Positions 30,232 to 35,131 of a stretch of 35,131 nucleotides of DNA are shown piece after piece (positions within the stretch are counted from its first letter, which is position 1; each line of letters starts with the position of its first letter). This DNA is from an uncultured Eubacteriales bacterium (GTDB lineage Bacteria; Bacillota; Clostridia; Oscillospirales; Acutalibacteraceae). The notes under the pieces were generated by a model. The model did not search any database and was not told where the DNA came from. It saw only the letters and a program-made list of their open reading frames with translations. The translations under genes were made by a program, and so were the position numbers. The stretch covers positions 1 to 35,131 of the forward strand of contig CAKSPR010000015.1 of assembly GCA_934486455.1 (NCBI GenBank). Reading direction: 5' to 3'.

Positions 30232-30261
30232 AAAAGCGACGGAACATTCCGTCGCTTTTTT
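30232..30261. terminator. Terminator between cyclophilin and RecD2 genes
   Basis: AAAAGCGACGGA (30232-30243) and TCCGTCGCTTTT (30248-30259) form a 12-bp perfect stem with a 4-nt loop, with T residues after it on the plus strand and TTTT on the minus strand. It can stop both the plus-strand cyclophilin transcript and the converging minus-strand RecD2 transcript. Confidence 0.9.
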
Positions 30262-30354
30262 GTTGCTTTAAACCCGTACTGTGCGCCGTCCCCTTTTTTG
30301 AAGGCGTCAGCGCTGTTTATCAATCGGCCGCGGCTTTTTAACCAGCCCGCCGTT

Positions 30355-32571
30355 TCAGCCTTCCGAGAGAAGGGTTGAAAGGGCGGTGTACCTCATGGTT
30401 TTTCGGTCGTTTTCGGCCATTCTCGTGACCGATTGTTCGGTTCCCACAAGCACAAGCAGCTTCTTTGCCCTTGTAACGCCGGTGTAAAGCAGATTTCTGA
30501 ACATGAGCCGCGGCGGAATTCCCACCGTCGGAATTATCACGCAGTCGTATTCGCTGCCCTGGCTTTTGTGTACCGTTACGGCAAAGGCCCTGTCCAGATC
30601 GTCGGATTCGTTGCCCGAATACATCGCCGTTTTGTCGCCGAATTTAACGCAAACTACCCCCGCCGCGCGGTCTATATATTTAAGCACCCCGATGTCTCCG
30701 TTAAATACGCCTGTCCCCTGCTTCCCGTCGTCGGCCGTCCATACCGTATCGTAGTTGTTGCGGGTCTGTATGACCCTGTCCCCCTCGCGGAGGTCGGCTC
30801 TCTCGGTTTTAAGCTCCGCCTTTCCGAATTCGGCGGGATTAAGCAGCTCGCAAAGCCTCTCGTTTAAGGCGGCGGTGCCGGTTTCTCCCTTTCTCGACGG
30901 GCAAAGAACCTGAATATCTTTAAGCGGGTCGAATCCGTAGGCCGCCGGCAGTCTCCTGGCGCAAAGATCTGCCACAAGAGCGGCGGCTCGCAGAGGATTT
31001 TCCTCTTTAACAAGGAAGAAATCCCCTTCTTTTTTGGAATATTCGGGGCTTTTCCCTCCGACAATCAGATGGGCATTGGTCACGATCCTGCTTTGCATTG
31101 CCTGGCGAAAAATTTTATCGAGACAAACCACCGGCAGCTTTCCGCTGTCGAAAAGATCTCCCAGCACATTGCCCGCTCCAACGGCGGGAAGCTGATTTCG
31201 GTCTCCCACCATTATCAGCCGGCAGCCCAGCTTCATGGCCTTTAAAAGCGCGGCAAAAAGCAGAGTATCGACCATCGAAAGCTCGTCGACGATAATTGCG
31301 TCGGCGTCGAGCTGATTTTGCTCGTTTTTTCCGAAAACAAGGTTGCCGTTTTCCTCCCGTCCCGCGTCCAACAGACGGTGAAGAGTCCTGGCCTCGTACC
31401 CCGTAAGGTCGCTCATCCGCTGGGCGGCTCGCCCCGTCGGCGCGGCAAGGAAAAAATCCATCCCCTGCTGCTCCAAAACGGTTATAATGGCCTTCAGCGT
31501 GGTGGTTTTTCCCGTGCCCGGGCCGCCTGTCAATATGAGTATTCCCTTTGAAAGGGCAGTGACAATGGCCTGCTTCTGGTGCTCGTCATACTCTATTCCG
31601 TTGACCCTTTCGATGGCATCGATTTGATTTTCGATGGCGGTTATGGGTATGGGCGGATATTCAAGCATGGTTTTCATTCGCCCGGCGGTGTAGCTTTCGG
31701 CCTCGAAATATTTATAAAGTGCAATGAACTCCTTTTGTTCTCTCTCAAAGCTCGCGGCCTTTCCCCTTTCGCAAAGGCGGTCGCAGGCAATGTCGGCCGA
31801 ATCGTTCGAGACGCCTAAAAGCTGCGCCGCAAGAGAGACCACCTTATCCCTCGGCAGGCAGGTGTGACCGTTTGAAAGATTGTGCCGCAGTATGTAAATT
31901 ATCCCGCTTTCGACCCTGAAATCGTTGTCGCTTGAAATGCCGAGATTTTTGGCCACGGCGTCGGCGCGGTCAAAGGAAAAGCCTATCTCGTCGCTGCAAA
32001 GCTCATAAGGATTTTCGCTTATCCGTTCGACCGAGCGGTTTCCGAAGCGCTTGTAAATCCTGAGGCTTTCTTCGGTCGAAATGCCCATGCCCACAAAGTG
32101 AAGCATGGTTTCCCTTATACCCGACGTTTTTTTATATTCCTGCCCTATCCTTTCGGCCTTTTTTGGAGATATGCCCTTTATCTGCGAAAGACGGGAGGGC
32201 TCTTTTTCCATTATTTCAAGGGTGTTTTCGCCGAATCTCGCAACAATCTTTGCCGCCGTAGAGGGGCCGATACCCTTAATCGCTCCCGCCGCAAGATATT
32301 TGAGTATTGCTTCGGAGGTGGCGGGTCTTATATGTTCAAATGAAAAAGTGTGGAACTGCTCGCCGTATACCCTGTGGGTCTCGAATTTGCCGAAAAGGCG
32401 CAGCATATCCCCCGCCGACAAAACCGGAAAGCTTCCCACGGCGGTGATTATGTCGTAATCGGTATTGAATTTTAAAACGGTATATCCGTTTTCGTCGTTG
32501 CGGTATGTAATGGCCTCAACAGTTCCTTCGAGCTGTTCCGAGTCCTTTTCTTCAAAACCGTTTTCCTGCAT
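30355..32571 (-). CDS. recD2: ATP-dependent RecD2-type DNA helicase
   Basis: The 738-residue superfamily 1B 5'-3' helicase is of the RecD2 type, found in bacteria that lack RecBC, and acts in replication-fork and recombinational repair. It opens with an OB-like segment (GTVEAITYRNDENGYTVLKF). Paired helix-hairpin-helix motifs (AIKGIGPSTAAKIVARFG and IKGISPKKAERIG) follow. Walker A GGPGTGKTTT is near residue 349. Motif II VDELSMVDT, motif III MVGDRNQLPAVGAG and the late VTVHKSQGSEYD and YTGVTRAKKLL motifs complete the helicase core. Length is normal for RecD2. Start ATG 32571 has AAAAGG 7 nt upstream, and a good promoter lies just before it. Confidence 0.95.
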   Translation of the reverse strand: MQENGFEEKDSEQLEGTVEAITYRNDENGYTVLKFNTDYDIITAVGSFPVLSAGDMLRLFGKFETHRVYGEQFHTFSFEHIRPATSEAILKYLAAGAIKGIGPSTAAKIVARFGENTLEIMEKEPSRLSQIKGISPKKAERIGQEYKKTSGIRETMLHFVGMGISTEESLRIYKRFGNRSVERISENPYELCSDEIGFSFDRADAVAKNLGISSDNDFRVESGIIYILRHNLSNGHTCLPRDKVVSLAAQLLGVSNDSADIACDRLCERGKAASFEREQKEFIALYKYFEAESYTAGRMKTMLEYPPIPITAIENQIDAIERVNGIEYDEHQKQAIVTALSKGILILTGGPGTGKTTTLKAIITVLEQQGMDFFLAAPTGRAAQRMSDLTGYEARTLHRLLDAGREENGNLVFGKNEQNQLDADAIIVDELSMVDTLLFAALLKAMKLGCRLIMVGDRNQLPAVGAGNVLGDLFDSGKLPVVCLDKIFRQAMQSRIVTNAHLIVGGKSPEYSKKEGDFFLVKEENPLRAAALVADLCARRLPAAYGFDPLKDIQVLCPSRKGETGTAALNERLCELLNPAEFGKAELKTERADLREGDRVIQTRNNYDTVWTADDGKQGTGVFNGDIGVLKYIDRAAGVVCVKFGDKTAMYSGNESDDLDRAFAVTVHKSQGSEYDCVIIPTVGIPPRLMFRNLLYTGVTRAKKLLVLVGTEQSVTRMAENDRKTMRYTALSTLLSEG

Positions 32572-32661
32572 TTTGCGACCTTTTCCTTTGCTGTAATTTA
32601 TTTCCCGGCTTTGGCTCTCACACAAACCCTTTGCCTTTCCCGTCGGTTTTCACCGAGCTAT

Positions 32662-32690
32662 ATTATACACCATCAGTATACTCTTTGCAA
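32662..32690 (-). promoter_or_regulatory. Promoter of recD2
   Basis: On the minus strand TTGCAA (32685-32690), a 17-nt spacer and a perfect TATAAT (32662-32667) lie about 90 nt before the recD2 ATG. It overlaps the 3' end of the small membrane protein gene (stop at 32663), so recD2 can be transcribed on its own. Confidence 0.75.
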
Positions 32691-33025
32691 ATACTGTCGC
32701 GCATAAATTTCTTTAGGCAGTCGTCCTTACAAAAGGCGATGCCCTCCCCGTCGCAATATCTTTTAAGCACCGACGATTGGGAATTTTCAAGACCGCAATC
32801 CACAACCACGAATTCCACCTGATTTTTCTGAAAGGTTGGGTCAAATCTCAGCTTTCCCCATAATATACGGTCGGTTATCTGGGACATGTCGGTAATGGGA
32901 ATGATTATAAATGCCTTTTCCCCTCGGTATGACGAGGTCAGCCGCACAACTATCTTCATTACAATACAGCTCAGTCCGTAAACGGCCAACAGCGAAACCG
33001 CTATGGTCAGAATTTCCTCGGTCAT
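32663..33025 (-). CDS. Small membrane protein of unknown function
   Basis: The 120-residue protein has one N-terminal membrane helix (about 5-25) and a cytoplasmic part with KAFIIIPITDM and VEFVVVDCGLENSQ, an alpha/beta pattern, then a Cys-rich end (YCDGEGIAFCKDDCL). I do not recognise the family. ATG 33025 has AGGAGG 6 nt upstream, while the open frame to 33097 has no such site. A weak promoter may precede it (TAAAAT at 33096-33101 with a poor -35). It lies directly upstream of recD2; no functional link is evident. Confidence 0.65.
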   Translation of the reverse strand: MTEEILTIAVSLLAVYGLSCIVMKIVVRLTSSYRGEKAFIIIPITDMSQITDRILWGKLRFDPTFQKNQVEFVVVDCGLENSQSSVLKRYCDGEGIAFCKDDCLKKFMRDSICKEYTDGV

Positions 33026-33140
33026 AAAAACCCTCCTGCATCGGCCGAAAAGCGAAAAAGGCAGTGCCTCGATGCTTCGGCATTTGTTTAATAACATTTT
33101 ATGCAGAAGGGTTTTTGCTGTGTATTAAGTTGTGGAAGCG

Positions 33141-33222
33141 CCGATCGGATCATCCGATTTAGCCGGCCGATTAAGCCGTTAATCGACCTGTCCCATCGGA
33201 TTGCCGATACTTATCAGCCGAT
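33141..33222. repeat. Cluster of CCGAT/ATCGG words between genes
   Basis: Five CCGAT and two ATCGG words occur in 82 nt, including the hairpin ATCGGA-TCA-TCCGAT (33144-33158) and ATCGG-ATTG-CCGAT (33195-33208). It starts upstream of the small membrane protein gene and runs into the last codons of the HAD gene. No T run follows any of the stems. Confidence 0.4.
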
Positions 33223-34200
33223 TATTTTAAGAATTTCCTCGAAATTCTCGCAGTAGTAGTCGCAAAGAGGCTTTGTGCCGCTCTTTTCGATGTTTCCGCC
33301 CCCGATGCCGATGGTCGGGAAGCCGGCAAGCTTTATGGAAACGACGCCTGCGCCGCTGTCCTCGATTCCGACAACATGATTTCTGTCCTCAAAGGGAATT
33401 CCCAGACCCACTCTCGCCACCTCGGCATAAAGCCAGGGATGAGGCTTGGGGGAAAGCTCGCCCAAAGTACCCACCGAGCCCTTTCTCAGGGGATAGCCCG
33501 CGGTAATGGAGGCGTCGTAAAAATCCTCGGCCTTTTCGCCCATTTTAAGGGTATCGAAAGCCGACATGATCTCCGGCCATGCCTTTTCGTAAAGGCCGGA
33601 GGTAACAAGACCGATTTTAACTCCCTTTTCTTTAAGGGCAAGCAAAAATTCCTTAATTCCGGGGGAGGGCACAAAGGCGCCTTCCTTTCCCCTGCCTTCC
33701 AAAATCTCGTTCATTTCCCTGTGGGTATGCTCAAAATAATAATTTCTTGCTTCCTCGATGGTCTTGTCGGGGCAATATTTATCTATGCAATACTGAAGAT
33801 GCTCGGAAACGCTGTGTCCCGAAACGAAGGGCATATCGGCCTCCTCAAGCTTGAAATCGGGATTGCCGAGCAGGCTTGCGGTGGTCATTTCGATTATCCA
33901 GATCCAGAATTCCTCTGATCTGACGCTTGTTCCGTCGAGATCCATGAGAACCGCCTTTAAGGGCTTTTCGAATTTGACCTCATGAACGGGATAATATGCG
34001 GGATAACCCATGGAAGAGGTCACATAGGCGATTGTTTTGTCCTCATAGGAAATGAATTCCACCTTTTTGTCGCCGGTGGCGGTTATGGATTTAACGCCGT
34101 TTTTGCCAACCTCGTGAAATCCGTCGCTGCATTTGTCAAGCTTTATAAAGCCGCAGTCCTCATCGAAAACGCCGATGGAGGGAATGTTAAAAAAGCTCAT
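33214..34200 (-). CDS. HAD-superfamily phosphatase/phosphomutase with N-terminal extension
   Basis: The 328-residue protein is a cytoplasmic HAD hydrolase of the beta-phosphoglucomutase-like subgroup. Motif I is MDLDGT (D87, D89), a helical cap follows (about 95-170), then GLVTSG (motif II Ser/Thr), SPKPHP (motif III Lys) and GIEDSGAGV (motif IV acidic pair). An unusual feature is the roughly 80-residue N-terminal extension of mainly beta character before the catalytic domain. The start ATG 34200 has AAAGGAG about 7-8 nt upstream. It follows the GH38-like gene and is probably cotranscribed, so a sugar phosphate is a likely substrate. Whether it is a mutase or a phosphatase cannot be told. Confidence 0.75.
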   Translation of the reverse strand: MSFFNIPSIGVFDEDCGFIKLDKCSDGFHEVGKNGVKSITATGDKKVEFISYEDKTIAYVTSSMGYPAYYPVHEVKFEKPLKAVLMDLDGTSVRSEEFWIWIIEMTTASLLGNPDFKLEEADMPFVSGHSVSEHLQYCIDKYCPDKTIEEARNYYFEHTHREMNEILEGRGKEGAFVPSPGIKEFLLALKEKGVKIGLVTSGLYEKAWPEIMSAFDTLKMGEKAEDFYDASITAGYPLRKGSVGTLGELSPKPHPWLYAEVARVGLGIPFEDRNHVVGIEDSGAGVVSIKLAGFPTIGIGGGNIEKSGTKPLCDYYCENFEEILKIIG

Positions 34201-34218
34201 TTTCTTTCTCCTTTAAAC

Positions 34219-34246
34219 GACCTCCCGCGCAAAAACACGGGAGGTC
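34219..34246 (-). repeat. Intercistronic hairpin between GH38-like and HAD genes
   Basis: GACCTCCCG (34219-34227) and CGGGAGGTC (34238-34246) form a perfect 9-bp stem with a 10-nt loop, between the GH38-like stop and the HAD SD. On the minus strand only GTTTAAA follows, so the poly-U part is weak. It could be a partial terminator or stabilise the upstream message. Confidence 0.6.
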
Positions 34247-34260
34247 GGCGGTTTGAATTT

Positions 34261-35131
34261 TTAGGCCATGAATTTGTAGGTGATGATCTTGTGGGGGCCG
34301 AGCTCTCCGGAGAGCTTTCCGTCCTTAAAGTCAACATCCGCAACAAAGTCCTCGTTAAGCTTAACCTCCTCAACCTTGGAAACGGGGAGAATTGTCGAAA
34401 GGTCGAATTTAACGGTGTCGCCGGTGGTGTTGTAGATACGGACAACGGTTCCCTTGCCGTCCTCAGACTGCTTAATTGCCGAGGTCATAATGCGGTCGTC
34501 GGAAAGGGTGACAAAGCTTCCGCTTACGGGGAGGATGCCTTCCTTAACAACGCCCTTGATAGCGTTCATCGTGGTCTTGAAGGCATAGGCCTTATGATAG
34601 ACCTCCGCATCCTTCCAGTCGCCGGTGTGGGGATAGATGGCATATTCAAATTCCATCTTACCGATAGAATGCTGGCCGGTGTATTTGGCAAGCTCTTCGG
34701 GGATCATGTCCCAGGCGGCGGTCATGTATGCGCGCTGTGTACGGAGCAGGGTAAGCTTGATTGTTCTCTGCTCGTCGTCCTGGACCTCATATTCACGAAG
34801 TCCCTTGTTGAGCAGGGCAAAGCCCTCCTTGCCGTCCGAAAGGTCGAGGAAGTTCTGCATGGGCTGGAAGGGGAAGAATTTCTCCTGGTTGTCGCCGTCC
34901 TCGGTCCACTTAATGGTTCTCTTGGCAACATCCCAGGCGCTCTCGGAAATTGCCCAGTCGGTATTTACTCCGGTGGGGAAGTTTACGCAGAGCTTATGGT
35001 CGCGGCACTCGTTGTCGAGTACCGTCTTGATCTTGACAATGTCGCTGTCCTTTTCGAGGGTGATGTAGTAGGTGATGGGCAGCTCCTTCATCTCGGTGAG
35101 GCGCTCCTTGCTGTCGAGGGTGGCGGCGGCG
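34261..35131 (-). CDS. GH38-like alpha-mannosidase, C-terminal part
   Basis: The frame is open from the right edge of the window to TAA at 34261, so only the last 290 residues are seen and the catalytic domain lies outside. The visible part is all-beta: MKELPITYYITLEKDSD, VLDNECRDHKLCVNFPTG, FPFQPMQNFLDLSDGKEGFA, LLRTQRAYMTAAW and a final GPHKIITYKF. This matches the C-terminal domain of GH38 alpha-mannosidases, in which H-P-type beta strands cap the active-site domain. The missing 5' part would hold the catalytic Asp. Met 35091 is internal, not a start. It is linked to the HAD gene downstream and suggests mannoside use. Confidence 0.8.
   Translation of the reverse strand, partial: AAATLDSKERLTEMKELPITYYITLEKDSDIVKIKTVLDNECRDHKLCVNFPTGVNTDWAISESAWDVAKRTIKWTEDGDNQEKFFPFQPMQNFLDLSDGKEGFALLNKGLREYEVQDDEQRTIKLTLLRTQRAYMTAAWDMIPEELAKYTGQHSIGKMEFEYAIYPHTGDWKDAEVYHKAYAFKTTMNAIKGVVKEGILPVSGSFVTLSDDRIMTSAIKQSEDGKGTVVRIYNTTGDTVKFDLSTILPVSKVEEVKLNEDFVADVDFKDGKLSGELGPHKIITYKFMA

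Noticed and set aside
34219..34246. Hairpin between the GH38-like and HAD genes as a full terminator
   Set aside because: On the minus strand only three T residues follow before AAAGG of the next SD, so it is listed as an intercistronic hairpin.
1..35131. CRISPR arrays, insertion sequences, integrase sites, tRNA or rRNA genes
   Set aside because: I found no regularly spaced repeats, no transposase or integrase motifs, and no cloverleaf or rRNA-like sequence. The repeats seen are short dyads.

Overview
The window is about 35 kb of roughly 48% GC chromosomal DNA. It most likely comes from a gut-type Clostridia (Bacillota, Oscillospirales/Eubacteriales-like). The evidence is Gram-positive-style Shine-Dalgarno sites before nearly every gene, sigma-A type promoters with 17-nt spacers, a RecD2-type helicase, a DivIVA-like protein, and a polysaccharide locus of Firmicutes type. 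The taxonomic call is an inference from gene style; there is no marker gene. I saw no rRNA, tRNA, transposase, phage gene or CRISPR array.

Layout: (a) 1-3.4 kb is a mixed flank: the 3' part of a patatin-like lipase, an MFS transporter on the minus strand with its own promoter and upstream inverted repeat, and a plus-strand GtrB-like polyprenyl-phosphate glycosyltransferase. (b) 3.5-25.3 kb is a minus-strand exopolysaccharide operon of 18 genes, read from right to left. It starts at a consensus promoter near 25.3 kb and ends at a bidirectional terminator at 3.47-3.50 kb. In order of transcription it encodes: a membrane acyltransferase, Wzx flippase, serine-acetyltransferase-like enzyme, GT32, initiating sugar-phosphate transferase, GT4, a DnaA-domain/metallophosphoesterase fusion, two Wzz-like co-polymerases (one with a GGDEF-like cytoplasmic domain), Wzy-like polymerase, GT4, three GT2, a degenerate GGDEF-EAL protein, a DivIVA-like coiled coil, a GtrII-like membrane glycosyltransferase and a frameshifted ChbG/YdjC deacetylase. 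A divergent second acyltransferase (25.5-26.5 kb) faces away from it. (c) 26.6-30.2 kb on the plus strand holds an MBL-fold/beta-CASP RNA hydrolase, a LacI-family regulator and a lipoprotein cyclophilin. (d) 30.3-35.1 kb on the minus strand holds RecD2, a small membrane protein, a HAD phosphatase/phosphomutase and the C-terminal part of a GH38-like alpha-mannosidase.

The most interesting unit is the polysaccharide operon and its control. Its roughly 235-nt 5' leader contains, right after the transcription start, a sequence that strongly resembles the 5' half of a class I cyclic-di-GMP riboswitch. Just before the first ribosome binding site it has a near-perfect intrinsic terminator. Downstream, the operon carries a Wzz-type chain-length regulator whose cytoplasmic domain is a degenerate GGDEF fold, and a membrane GGDEF-EAL protein with a degenerate GGDEF site but EAL motifs largely kept. 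No BY-kinase (the usual partner of Gram-positive Wzz proteins) is in the window. My reading is a polysaccharide machine wired to cyclic-di-GMP at the transcript and possibly at the assembly level. The operon also encodes a membrane phosphoesterase with a DnaA domain-I-like N-terminus, an unexpected architecture.
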